Assembly (NCBI GenBank): GCA_012839475.1
Contig: DUNG01000023.1
Coordinates: 186,001-250,000, forward strand
Direction: 5' to 3'
DNA: 64,000 bases
Source: Petrimonas sp.
GTDB taxonomy: Bacteria > Bacteroidota > Bacteroidia > Bacteroidales > Dysgonomonadaceae
In this document: positions 10,369 through 19,681 of the stretch, in pieces
How the letters are laid out: the number at the start of each line of letters is the position of its first letter
Position numbering within the stretch: the stretch's first letter is position 1
Position numbers and translations under genes: made by a program
Notes under the pieces: model-generated
The model's input: only the letters and a program-made list of their open reading frames with translations
The model's database searches: none
Told to the model about the DNA's origin: nothing

Positions 10369-11111
10369 AGGATTTCATCGATGTAGTGCTGGTCGCCCTG
10401 CTCCTTTACTATCTTTTCCGTCTGGTCAAGATATCGGGGCTACGGCCACTGCTGATTGGTATCCTGGTGTTCATGGTAATCTGGATCCTTGTATCGAGGG
10501 TGTTCAACATGGTGCTGTTGGGCTCAATCCTCGATCAGTTCGTGAGCGTGGGGCTTTTGCTGCTGGTGATTCTTTTCCAAGATGAGATTCGCCGTTTCTT
10601 GATGTCGCTCGGCTCTAAAAAGGGGTGGAACTTCATCGCCAAGCTGATCTTCCCGGGCGAAAACAACAAGAAAGACAACTCGCACCTTACGGCAGTGGTA
10701 CTCGCGTGTATGAACATGTCGAAGGCTAAAACGGGTGCTTTGATTGCCATACAGGGCGACATACAAATGGGGCTGTACGAGCAGACGGGGGAAATCGTGA
10801 ACGCGGATATCTCCTCGCGGCTAATCGAGAACATCTTCTTTAAAAACAGCCCCCTACACGATGGGGCGATGATTATCGTGGGGAAGAAGATTAAGGCGGC
10901 CGGCTGTATCCTGCCCATCTCGCAGAACCCTAACATACCGGCGCATTTGGGGTTGAGGCACCGGGCCGGACTGGGTATCTCTCAGGAGACTGATGCCAAG
11001 GTGATCATCGTCTCGGAAGAGCGGGGCAAAATCGCCTTCGCCTCGGAGGGACGGCTAAAGATGAACATCTCCCCCGAGGATCTGCAGCGGCTCCTGATGA
11101 GTGACGATTAA
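10347..11111 (+). CDS. cdaA: Diadenylate cyclase CdaA (c-di-AMP synthase)
   Basis: TM N-terminus plus DAC domain motifs SPLHDGAMII and LGLRHRAGLGISQETDA. Confidence 0.92.
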   Translation: MFAHFGLKDFIDVVLVALLLYYLFRLVKISGLRPLLIGILVFMVIWILVSRVFNMVLLGSILDQFVSVGLLLLVILFQDEIRRFLMSLGSKKGWNFIAKLIFPGENNKKDNSHLTAVVLACMNMSKAKTGALIAIQGDIQMGLYEQTGEIVNADISSRLIENIFFKNSPLHDGAMIIVGKKIKAAGCILPISQNPNIPAHLGLRHRAGLGISQETDAKVIIVSEERGKIAFASEGRLKMNISPEDLQRLLMSDD

Positions 11112-11116
11112 CCGGT

Positions 11117-12223
11117 ATGATTTTAGAAGAGCTGTCCATACTGAACTACAAGAATATCGAGCAGGCGGAACTCCGTCTCTCCCCGCGTATTAACTGCTTT
11201 GTGGGGAATAACGGGATGGGGAAAACCAACCTGCTTGATGCCATTTATTACCTCTCCTTTTGCCGGAGCTACACCAACCCGGTGGACTCGCAGGTCATCC
11301 GGCATGATGCCGATGTCTGCATGATTCAAGGCAAGTACGTTACCGATGATGATACCCGTATCGAGATTTACAGCGGGCTCCGCCGGCGGCAGAAGAAGCA
11401 GTTCAAGCGGGATAAGAAGGCGTACGAAAAACTGACCGACCACTACGGATTGATTCCTCTTGTGATGATCTCGCCCGCGGATAACGAATTGATCGTGGGG
11501 ACAAGCGAGGAGAGGCGGAAGTTCATGGATATGGCTATATCGCAATATGACAAGGAGTACCTGCGGGCGCTGGTGCAGTATAACAAGGCATTGCAGCAGC
11601 GAAACGTGTTGCTCAAGAGCGAGGAAGGGAATCTCGACGTGGACCTGCTTGAGCTCTGGGACGAACAGTTGGTCGCGAGTGGGAATCTTATCCACCAAAA
11701 ACGTAAGGCTTTCGTGGAGGAGCTTGTCCCTATCTTCAACGAGTTCTACAGTCGCGTGAGTCGCTCTAACGAGAGCGTGTCGCTTGCTTATAGCTCTCAA
11801 CTCTCCAGCGCAGATTTCGGGAAGAGGCTAATACAAAACAGGCAGCGCGATATATTGCTGGGTCACACCACCGTGGGGATTCACCGCGACGAGCTGGAGA
11901 TGTTGTTAGAGGGATATCCCATGAAGAAAGTGGGGTCCCAGGGGCAAAACAAGACCTTTTTTGTCTCCCTTAAGCTGGCTCTGTTTCAATTTCTTTTGAA
12001 GCGGGGGCACGCCGTACCCATCCTGCTGCTGGATGATATCTTCGATAGGCTCGATGCCCACCGGGTGGGGGAGATCGTGAAGCTGGTCTCGGGACCCTCG
12101 TTCGGGCAGATCTTTATCTCGGATACCAACCGGGAATCCTTCGATAAGCTTTTGGAACGATATCACGATAATTACCGCGTTTACTCGGTGGTGGAGGGTG
12201 CGGTTACACAGATGAGCGAATAG
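11117..12223 (+). CDS. recF: DNA replication/repair protein RecF
   Basis: Walker A GNNGMGKTNLLDAIYYLSF; LLDDIFDRLDAHR; HTTVGIHRDEL. Confidence 0.94.
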   Translation: MILEELSILNYKNIEQAELRLSPRINCFVGNNGMGKTNLLDAIYYLSFCRSYTNPVDSQVIRHDADVCMIQGKYVTDDDTRIEIYSGLRRRQKKQFKRDKKAYEKLTDHYGLIPLVMISPADNELIVGTSEERRKFMDMAISQYDKEYLRALVQYNKALQQRNVLLKSEEGNLDVDLLELWDEQLVASGNLIHQKRKAFVEELVPIFNEFYSRVSRSNESVSLAYSSQLSSADFGKRLIQNRQRDILLGHTTVGIHRDELEMLLEGYPMKKVGSQGQNKTFFVSLKLALFQFLLKRGHAVPILLLDDIFDRLDAHRVGEIVKLVSGPSFGQIFISDTNRESFDKLLERYHDNYRVYSVVEGAVTQMSE

Positions 12224-12227
12224 GACC

Positions 12228-12521
12228 ATGAAAAAAAAAGAGGCACAACCCCTTTCAGATTTACTGTCTGATTTCCTGGAGAGCCGTGACGATATACGGC
12301 GGCAACTGGGCGAACGCCGCATGGTGAAAGGGTGGCATGAGTTGCTGGGCGAAGGGGTCTCCAGCTACACCCGCTCCATCTACTTCAAGCATGGCGTGCT
12401 TTACGTTCAGCTCGCTTCATCGGTCCTGCGCGCTGAACTGCAAATGAACAAGGAGGGCTTGATTAAGAGGCTGAACGAGCATGCCGGCGTTCCACTCCTT
12501 CGCGATATCGTACTACGATAA
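12228..12521 (+). CDS. DUF721 (DciA-like) domain protein
   Basis: WHELLGEGVSSYTRSIYFKHGVLYVQLASSVLRAELQMNKEGLIKRLN; immediately follows recF. Confidence 0.85.
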   Translation: MKKKEAQPLSDLLSDFLESRDDIRRQLGERRMVKGWHELLGEGVSSYTRSIYFKHGVLYVQLASSVLRAELQMNKEGLIKRLNEHAGVPLLRDIVLR

Positions 12522-12627
12522 TCCCTACAGGTATTATTTACCGGAATGCAAATGATGGTACCGCGGGGGTCTATTCCGCATCCGCGGGTGTTCCTTTCCA
12601 GGTTGTTGGAACGGGGATATATGTGAT

Positions 12628-12698
12628 GTTTCGCGAGTTTCTACTCCGTGGGAAGCACGCTTTTGTTACGTTTCGCGAGTTTCTATTCCGCGGGAAGC
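12628..12698. repeat. 42-bp-period direct repeat of the secG 3' end (two 29-bp near-identical copies, 27/29)
   Basis: gtttcgcgagtttctactccgtgggaagc (12628) and gtttcgcgagtttctattccgcgggaagc (12670). Confidence 0.85.
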
Positions 12699-13045
12699 TC
12701 TTCTCCGGGTGAGGGAACGGGAGCTGAGGGAATGGGAAGACCTGGGGTAACATCGGGAGCGGTGCTTGGACTAAGCGGTGCAGGCTGCTGTACCTCGATC
12801 TCCGATTGGCGGACATCACCACGCGAGGCCGTGTACTTAGCCGTGAGGATGCTGAGCACGATGACCACGGCCGCGAGCGTCCAGGTAAACTTCTCCAGGA
12901 AGTCGGTCGTCTTCCGCACGCCCATGATCTGGTTGGACGAAGCGAAGCCGCTGGCCAATCCACCGCCCTTAGACTTCTGGATTAGCACGACGAAGATCAT
13001 CAGAAGGGACGCTAAAAGGATAAGAATGGTAATGAATATATACAT
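12683..13045 (-). CDS. secG: Preprotein translocase subunit SecG
   Basis: Two TMs, LIQKSKGGGLASGF...FLEKFTWTLAAVVIVLSI. Confidence 0.93.
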   Translation of the reverse strand: MYIFITILILLASLLMIFVVLIQKSKGGGLASGFASSNQIMGVRKTTDFLEKFTWTLAAVVIVLSILTAKYTASRGDVRQSEIEVQQPAPLSPSTAPDVTPGLPIPSAPVPSPGEELPAE

Positions 13046-13060
13046 GACTTCTGTCTGTTT

Positions 13061-13813
13061 TTATTTTTTATTCTTCTCGTTAATGATCAAATATTCCAAA
13101 AAACGAATTTGGTCGGCAAAGTAAGCACTTTTTTTTGGAAAATTCAAGCTTAACCGCTTAATAATCGCGAGTGCCTGTTCATATTTTTGCTGCTTCATGT
13201 AAATTTTCGCGAGTGTTTCAGTCAGGAACTCGCCTTCGCCACCATCCGGTTCTCCTTTGCTGTTTTCACTTCGTTCGGCAGAGAGGGAGGGGCGGATGTC
13301 ATCGTTATTGGCCTTTTCGATAAAGGCATCGATGATGTCCTGGTGCTGAAGCCGATGCTGCTCGCGCCCTTCCAGGGACACCCCTTCGCCCATCGCCTCC
13401 AGGTAAGCGAAGTAGTCGATCGAGGCAACGTGCTCCTCGCCTATAATAGCGGATGGCATTTCACCGGGTTTTCCCTTTTCTTCGAATGACTGGAGATAGG
13501 AGTCCAGTAGGATTTCAGTTCGATCTTTCTCCGATAACGTGTCGCCTCCTGGGAGATTCAATAACCGCTTGTACCTCTCCGCGTGGATCAGGTAGAAAAG
13601 CTTTGAACGGTCTGCGCAAAAAATCGCGGCTTTTCCTAGTTCGTTCATGTATCGCGTATCTCCAATCGCGTGAAGTTTTTGGGTGTATAGCAGCCGCACC
13701 GTTTGAAAGAAGGGGAACTCCTCTATCACCCGACCGAGCTCATCCACCGTGACCCCGCTCAGTGATTCCGGTTGCTTCAGACACTTATACAGTTGTTCCT
13801 TTTCCATGTGCAT
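13061..13813 (-). CDS. Hypothetical protein with TPR-like C-terminus
   Basis: TETLAKIYMKQQKYEQALAIIKRLSLNFPKKSAYFADQIRFLE; between secG and lptE-like genes. Confidence 0.7.
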   Translation of the reverse strand: MHMEKEQLYKCLKQPESLSGVTVDELGRVIEEFPFFQTVRLLYTQKLHAIGDTRYMNELGKAAIFCADRSKLFYLIHAERYKRLLNLPGGDTLSEKDRTEILLDSYLQSFEEKGKPGEMPSAIIGEEHVASIDYFAYLEAMGEGVSLEGREQHRLQHQDIIDAFIEKANNDDIRPSLSAERSENSKGEPDGGEGEFLTETLAKIYMKQQKYEQALAIIKRLSLNFPKKSAYFADQIRFLEYLIINEKNKK

Positions 13814-13830
13814 TCATGTAGGGTGGTTCA

Positions 13831-14334
13831 TTACCAATTGGACATCGTGGCATTGAAAATCTGGTCCACGATCTCGTCAATGAGCTCCTCTATAAGTTGG
13901 TCCTGGACGCTGTCAAACATGGTGTTGCTGGAGAAGGTCCGGTTGGCTGAGATCCTTTCCTCCAATTCCGGTTCGTCGGTTTTGTTGTTACGAAACCGCA
14001 TCCGCACGGTCATGGTCAGCTTCGTCTCAGAGGCGAACGCGTCCTCCTGCACAGCGAGTGGGGTGAGCTCGTACCCCACGATCTCTCCCTCTATATCCAT
14101 ATCACCGTTCTGGTTGACCAATTGCAACCGGGTGTTTCGGGTGAAGTAGTCTTTCATCTCCTCGTTAAAGCGCTGTTCTAACGGGGGGTAGACCAGGGGT
14201 GCCTGGTTCACGAAGTGCCCGATATAGAGTGTTTTCGTGAGGTTGTAGTCGATGGATGCCGATCGGAATGAGTAGGATATCCGGCATGAGCTCGTCACGA
14301 ACAACAACAACAGAAGGAGGATATTTTTTTTCAT
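13831..14334 (-). CDS. LptE-family LPS assembly lipoprotein
   Basis: 167 aa lipoprotein, CRISYSFRSASIDYNLTKTLYIGHFVN...RMRFRNNK; position after sigma54 regulator. Confidence 0.8.
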   Translation of the reverse strand: MKKNILLLLLLFVTSSCRISYSFRSASIDYNLTKTLYIGHFVNQAPLVYPPLEQRFNEEMKDYFTRNTRLQLVNQNGDMDIEGEIVGYELTPLAVQEDAFASETKLTMTVRMRFRNNKTDEPELEERISANRTFSSNTMFDSVQDQLIEELIDEIVDQIFNATMSNW

Positions 14335-14369
14335 CGCGGCAATTTTTTAGGTCAAGAACCCCTTAACGA

Positions 14370-15659
14370 TTATAGGCCGTACTCTTTAATTTTTCTATAC
14401 AACGTTCGTTCAGAAATCCCCAAGTCGCTCGCGGCCGACTTCCGTTTACCGTTATGGCGTGCCAACGCTTTGGCTATCATCTCTTTTTCCACTTCGCTGA
14501 TGGACATCGCGCTCTCTTCATATTCGGTGGCATCCTGTATGTCGTGCACTTTGTTGTCACCAATCGTGATGGTTTGCGGGAACTCCTCGTACTTTGTCGG
14601 GACGGATACCCGTGCATGCTCACCCGAAATAATGGTCGGGGTTGACGAATGGGCAGCCGAGTGGTCGCCAGGGGCGACTGTAGGATGTACGGAGGCGTGG
14701 GTAGGCGCTCCCTCTATGATGTTTTTCACCACCTGCTTGAGGTCGGAGATATCTTTTTTCATATCGAAGAGAACCTGGTAGAGGATCTCCCGTTCGTTCG
14801 CGAACGACCTGTAGTCGGCCTCTTTCAGCTTCGACACCGAAACGGGGAGCATACGTCCCTCGTTGTAGGGGATGTACTTTTGAAGGATCTCGGGGGTGAT
14901 GGTTCGCTCCCTCTCGATGACCGATATCTGCTCGGTGATATTTTTGAGTTGGCGTACGTTGCCCGGCCAATGGTAGCTCACGAGCATTGCCCGGGCGTCA
15001 TCGGTGAGCGTGATAGGCGGCATCATGTACTTTTCGGCGCAATCGCTGGCGAACTTTCGGAAAAGGAGGGGGATATCCTCCTGTCTGTCCCGGAGCGGGG
15101 GTACCCGGATGGGTACGGTATTCAGCCGGTAGTAGAGGTCCTCCCTAAACTTCCCCTTCTCGATGGCTTGCACCATGTTGAGGTTGGTAGCCGCCACTAC
15201 CCTAACGTCGCTTTTTTCGACCTTCGATGAGCCCACCTTGATGAATTCACCAGTCTCTAGCACGCGCAACAGCCTAGCCTGCGTGGAGAGGGGTAGTTCG
15301 CCTACCTCATCGAGGAACAGCGTGCCTCCGTCGGCCACTTCGAAGTACCCTTTCCGTGCCCCGGTGGCGCCGGTGAACGATCCCTTTTCATGGCCAAACA
15401 GCTCGGAGTCAATCGTCCCCTCGGGAATGGAGCCACAATTGATCGCGAAGTAGGGCCCATGTTTTCTCCTGCTGTATTGATGGATAATCTGGGGGAAGCT
15501 CTCCTTCCCGGCACCGCTCTCCCCGGTAATCAACACAGAGAGATCGGTAGGGGCTACCTGCAAGGCAACATCAATGGCTCGATCCAGCTCTGGTGCTGAA
15601 CCGATGATTCCAAAACGTTGTTTAATTTGCTGTATCGATTGCTTTGCCATAGGTGTCAA
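14370..15659 (-). CDS. Sigma-54-dependent Fis-family transcriptional regulator (no receiver domain)
   Basis: TGESGAGKESFPQIIHQ, GSFTGATGARKGYFEVADGGTLFLDEVGELP, C-terminal Fis HTH (NGKRKSAASDLGISERTLYRKIKEYGL). Confidence 0.94.
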   Translation of the reverse strand: MTPMAKQSIQQIKQRFGIIGSAPELDRAIDVALQVAPTDLSVLITGESGAGKESFPQIIHQYSRRKHGPYFAINCGSIPEGTIDSELFGHEKGSFTGATGARKGYFEVADGGTLFLDEVGELPLSTQARLLRVLETGEFIKVGSSKVEKSDVRVVAATNLNMVQAIEKGKFREDLYYRLNTVPIRVPPLRDRQEDIPLLFRKFASDCAEKYMMPPITLTDDARAMLVSYHWPGNVRQLKNITEQISVIERERTITPEILQKYIPYNEGRMLPVSVSKLKEADYRSFANEREILYQVLFDMKKDISDLKQVVKNIIEGAPTHASVHPTVAPGDHSAAHSSTPTIISGEHARVSVPTKYEEFPQTITIGDNKVHDIQDATEYEESAMSISEVEKEMIAKALARHNGKRKSAASDLGISERTLYRKIKEYGL

Positions 15660-15673
15660 AGGTAATCATTTAT

Positions 15674-16504
15674 TTACATTTCTCCTAAAGCGTACGTGGT
15701 GCGCCGTAGGTAATCCCCTAGTCGGTTGGTATCTTTTCCGAACGCTTTAACCTGTTGTGGCGTGATCGGGTCGCCAAAGGTCAGCACCATCTCCTTGCCC
15801 CACTTGTTATGTAGCTCGTGGCATAGTCTCATCGTGCGAACCTGCCATCCCAAGGCGCGGGAGAGGTAGAAAGAGAGGCTATTGTACCCCGATATATGAA
15901 TCGGGATAACGGGCACATTGGCTTTTCGGATGATTTTGAGGATAGCCTCCTGCCAAGGTCGATCCTCGATGATGCACCTCCCTTTCCGGAAGTACAGGTT
16001 TGATACTGCCCCGGAGGGGAAGAATCCCATGGGGTTGCCCGACCTCAGGTGGGCGATACATTCCCGAAACCCGGCCGTGGTGGTGCTGCTTTTCTCTTTG
16101 CCTTTCGTAGGGTCGACCGTGATGAAGTTCTCCGCCATCGTGTCGATTAAGCCCAAGATGAAGTTAACCATCACCTTGAAGTAGGGCATGCGCTCACCTA
16201 CCTGCTCGATTAGTGCGATCCCATCGATATGGCCGTACGGGTGGTTGGATATGGTGATAAAAGGCTCGCCTCTGAGTTGTTCGAGTACCTCCACGTTACG
16301 CGGCACACGGATAACACCCAGCTTGTCAAGCACATCCTTGCAAAAGGAAGGGCCGGTTAAGTGCTTCGACCTGTCGTACACCGCGTTCGCATGGTGCAAC
16401 CCGGCCAACTTCATCCCTATATCGATGATTTTATCACCGCGTTTACCTTCGAGCAGGGGGTGCAGCCCTTTGAAGTCTGCGCGGCTTACCAACTTCTCCT
16501 TCAT
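15674..16504 (-). CDS. Lysophospholipid acyltransferase-family protein
   Basis: SNHPYGHIDG, FFPSGAVSNLYF; PlsC-like layout. Confidence 0.8.
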   Translation of the reverse strand: MKEKLVSRADFKGLHPLLEGKRGDKIIDIGMKLAGLHHANAVYDRSKHLTGPSFCKDVLDKLGVIRVPRNVEVLEQLRGEPFITISNHPYGHIDGIALIEQVGERMPYFKVMVNFILGLIDTMAENFITVDPTKGKEKSSTTTAGFRECIAHLRSGNPMGFFPSGAVSNLYFRKGRCIIEDRPWQEAILKIIRKANVPVIPIHISGYNSLSFYLSRALGWQVRTMRLCHELHNKWGKEMVLTFGDPITPQQVKAFGKDTNRLGDYLRRTTYALGEM

Positions 16505-16514
16505 TGATTCCTGC

Positions 16515-17924
16515 TTAACGGCTTATCCCGATGTCGCCTTGATGGGACGGGCTGGTTACAAGGTGGATGATTTGCTTACCAATTTCATCGGCCTCCAGCG
16601 CCGTTCCCGCTTCAGAGTATACGCGGATGATGGGTTCGGTGTTCGATTTGCGGAGATGCACCCACTTATCAGTGAAGTCGATTTTGACACCGTCTATATC
16701 GGTTACCTCTTGATCGCTGAACCGCTCTTTCATTGCTTGCAGTATTGCATCGGTATCCATACCCGGTTCAAGCTCCACTTTCTGTTTCGACATGAAGTAG
16801 GAGGGGTAAGATTTTCTTAGCTCCAACGGGCTTTTTCCTGAGCGGGCCAGGTAAGAGAGGAAGAGTGCGATACCCACGAGGGCATCTCGTCCGTAGTGTG
16901 CCGCGGGGTAGATAACACCCCCGTTCCCTTCTCCGCCAATCACGGCGTTTACCTTCTTCATCTTGGTCACCACGTTTACCTCTCCCACCGCGGCCGCGTA
17001 GTACTTGCCCCCTCGTTGGCGGGTGACATCCCTAAGCGCACGGGTAGAGCTCAGGTTGGAGACCGTGTTGCCAGGCGTGTGTTGCAACACGTAGTCGGCT
17101 ACCGCCACCAACGTGTACTCCTCGCCGAATGGTGTTCCATCTTCGTTATATATGGCCAGTCGGTCTACGTCGGGATCCACGGCGAAACCAACGGTGGCCC
17201 GTGAGTCCCGGGTGAGTGAGGCTAATTCGGTGAGATTTTGGGGGAGGGGTTCCGGGTTATGCGAAAAGTTCCCGTGAGGGGCACAGTGAAGCTTGAACAC
17301 CTTTTTAATACCCAGGGCATAGAGCAGTTCCGGAACGGCTATCCCTCCTACGGAGTTTATACAGTCGATCGCCACTTGGAAGTTGGCCGCCTTGATCGCT
17401 TCCACGTCCACCAGGTCGAGTGACAGGATACTCTGTATGTGCTCTTGTAGGTAGTTTTTCGTGGTGATCGTGCCCAACCCGTCAATGGGTGAGAAGAGAA
17501 AAGCTTCCTCTTCTGCTAGGGCGAGTATGCGTGCCCCCTCCTCGGCGTTAAGAAACTCTCCCTCGTGGTTTAACAGTTTCAGCGCGTTCCACTGCTTCGG
17601 GTTGTGGCTGGCTGTTATGACGATACCTCCTTGCGCATTGTCCTTAACCACGGCAATTTCGGTAGTGGGGGTGGTGGCCATGCCAATATCGGTCACGTCA
17701 CACCCCATACCTATCAGGCAGCCGGTTAGTATACGGTGCACCATATCCCCTGAGAGGCGTGCATCTCGACCCACGACGATTTTAGGACGTTCCACTTGGG
17801 AAGTCTCCTTGATAAACGTGGCATAGGCAGCGGTGAACTTCACGATGTCGAGCGGTGTGAGGTTTTCTCCCACATTACCCCCTATGGTACCTCTTATTCC
17901 GGAAATGGATTTGATTAATGTCAT
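16515..17924 (-). CDS. glmM: Phosphoglucosamine mutase / phosphohexomutase
   Basis: ISGIRGTIGG, VITASHNPKQWNALK, DPDVDRLAIYNEDG, GEGNGGVIYP, RKSNTEPIIRVYSEA. Confidence 0.85.
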   Translation of the reverse strand: MTLIKSISGIRGTIGGNVGENLTPLDIVKFTAAYATFIKETSQVERPKIVVGRDARLSGDMVHRILTGCLIGMGCDVTDIGMATTPTTEIAVVKDNAQGGIVITASHNPKQWNALKLLNHEGEFLNAEEGARILALAEEEAFLFSPIDGLGTITTKNYLQEHIQSILSLDLVDVEAIKAANFQVAIDCINSVGGIAVPELLYALGIKKVFKLHCAPHGNFSHNPEPLPQNLTELASLTRDSRATVGFAVDPDVDRLAIYNEDGTPFGEEYTLVAVADYVLQHTPGNTVSNLSSTRALRDVTRQRGGKYYAAAVGEVNVVTKMKKVNAVIGGEGNGGVIYPAAHYGRDALVGIALFLSYLARSGKSPLELRKSYPSYFMSKQKVELEPGMDTDAILQAMKERFSDQEVTDIDGVKIDFTDKWVHLRKSNTEPIIRVYSEAGTALEADEIGKQIIHLVTSPSHQGDIGISR

Positions 17925-17936
17925 AACTTCTTCTTA

Positions 17937-18506
17937 TCAGTAAAAACCTTCAAAGCGGTACTCCACGTGGTCGTAGTAGGTGGGTTGATAGTTGGATTGA
18001 TCATATGATGACCCCATCTCGAAGGGTACGATTAGCTTGACCACCCCCTTATGCCCGATAAGTGGGACAGGTACCATCCATCCTGGTGTAGAATAGTGGC
18101 TTTTGGTGTTGCTGTTGACCTGTCCACGGTATAGCAGTGTTTGTGGGTGGGGACTCTGGATGGGGTCCAGATTGTCGTACCGGACGGTGTCATCGGTCAT
18201 AAAGTAGTTTAACCCTTTGAAACGGATATACACCTCGTCGCCCAGCGAGGCCTTTTGCTCTTTGTTTCCATAATCCACGATGTTGTAATAGACGCCAGTC
18301 GAAGCATCCTTGTAAAATTGGTTGCTTTTGAACTCGCCGCCTGACGGCAATGTCTCCAGTATTTCGATCCCATTTTTCTTGATAAACAGGTCGATGGCAC
18401 GGGCCTCTTCTTTCAGGTAGTCAGCGTACGTTTTTTTGTCTTTACAAGCAGTGAAAAGTATCAACAGCACGGTGATTAGGATGGGCGTGGCGCGTGAAAT
18501 TCTCAT
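17937..18506 (-). CDS. DUF4827-like lipoprotein (FKBP-like)
   Basis: Lipobox LILFTACKDKKTYADYLKEEARAIDLFIKKNGIEIL. Confidence 0.75.
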   Translation of the reverse strand: MRISRATPILITVLLILFTACKDKKTYADYLKEEARAIDLFIKKNGIEILETLPSGGEFKSNQFYKDASTGVYYNIVDYGNKEQKASLGDEVYIRFKGLNYFMTDDTVRYDNLDPIQSPHPQTLLYRGQVNSNTKSHYSTPGWMVPVPLIGHKGVVKLIVPFEMGSSYDQSNYQPTYYDHVEYRFEGFY

Positions 18507-18607
18507 ATCTTATGTTTACAGTTTACAATCAGCTCAGTTGAGCTGCAAAAATACACAATTCGCGTTAAATAATTGGTGGTTCAGTTGAAATAAACCGCCT
18601 ACATTCT

Positions 18608-19666
18608 TTAAAATGGGTTAAATGCTTTTTTTATCTTCTTCTCGTATTGTTTGAGTCCTTTTGCGTATATCTCTAGCGCCTCTTCAAAGGGGCCGTGAAA
18701 CTCTCCTCCTGCCGCGTTCAGATGCCCTCCGCCGTTGAAGAATTCGGCGGCGAACTCGTTGCACGGGAACGATTGTCGCGAGCGGAAGGAGAGCTTGACC
18801 AGGCCATCCTCCTCCCGTATAAACGTGGAGAAGATGATATCCTTTATGCTGAGCGGAAAGTTTGCGAACCCTTCGGTATCACCCTTGTTAAACTCGAATT
18901 GGGCCTGGTCTTCCATAGACAGGTAGAGGAGCGCCGAGTGTAGCTCCGGGTAAACCTCCATTCGTTGGGAGAGCATGAAACCGAGTAGTCGGAAGCGTGA
19001 TTCGGAGTAGTTGTGGAACACGTTAGCGTAGATCTCATCCTTATCGATCCCCTTCCTTAAGAGCAGGCTGACAACCTCGTAAATCTCGGGATCGCTCGAG
19101 TTGAAGGTGAACCCTCCGGTATCGGTCATCATCCCACAGTAGATGCACTCCGCCTCCGCTTTCGTTAGATCGGGGTAGGCTCCTGCCTGTTTTAGGAAGC
19201 GGAACAGGAGCTCGCAAGTAGAGGCTATTTCCGGGTGGGAGATGGTGATGTCGAAACCCTCCCCTGGGAACGGGTGGTGGTCGATCAATACCTTCTTGGC
19301 GGGCGACTCTTCAAGGGGAAGGGCCATCGGTTCCACCCGCTTAAAGAGGTTGAAATCCAGGCAGAAAATCAGGTCAGCCGAGGTGAGGATGCGTTGTCCC
19401 GCCGTAGGGTTGTACTCGTACACCTCTACCTCGTTGGATCCCTCCATCCATCTTAGGAAGTGAGGAAAAGGGTTCGGGACAATTACCCGTACCTGCTTGC
19501 CCTGTCGTTTCAGAAAGTGGTACAGCGCGAGCGACGCACCCAGGGCGTCACCGTCCGGCGAGCGGTGCGTGGTAATCACGATCTCTTGGGAGACATGAAT
19601 AGCCTCCAATACCTGATCAACTTTTCGTTGCTGAATGATGGGTGTAATCAATGGGATATAGTGCAT
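18608..19666 (-). CDS. nrnA: DHH-family bifunctional oligoribonuclease/PAP phosphatase (NrnA-like)
   Basis: THRSPDGDALGASLAL, LIDHHPFP, GGGHLNAAGGEF. Confidence 0.9.
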   Translation of the reverse strand: MHYIPLITPIIQQRKVDQVLEAIHVSQEIVITTHRSPDGDALGASLALYHFLKRQGKQVRVIVPNPFPHFLRWMEGSNEVEVYEYNPTAGQRILTSADLIFCLDFNLFKRVEPMALPLEESPAKKVLIDHHPFPGEGFDITISHPEIASTCELLFRFLKQAGAYPDLTKAEAECIYCGMMTDTGGFTFNSSDPEIYEVVSLLLRKGIDKDEIYANVFHNYSESRFRLLGFMLSQRMEVYPELHSALLYLSMEDQAQFEFNKGDTEGFANFPLSIKDIIFSTFIREEDGLVKLSFRSRQSFPCNEFAAEFFNGGGHLNAAGGEFHGPFEEALEIYAKGLKQYEKKIKKAFNPF

Positions 19667-19681
19667 TTTCTTGCAAAAATA

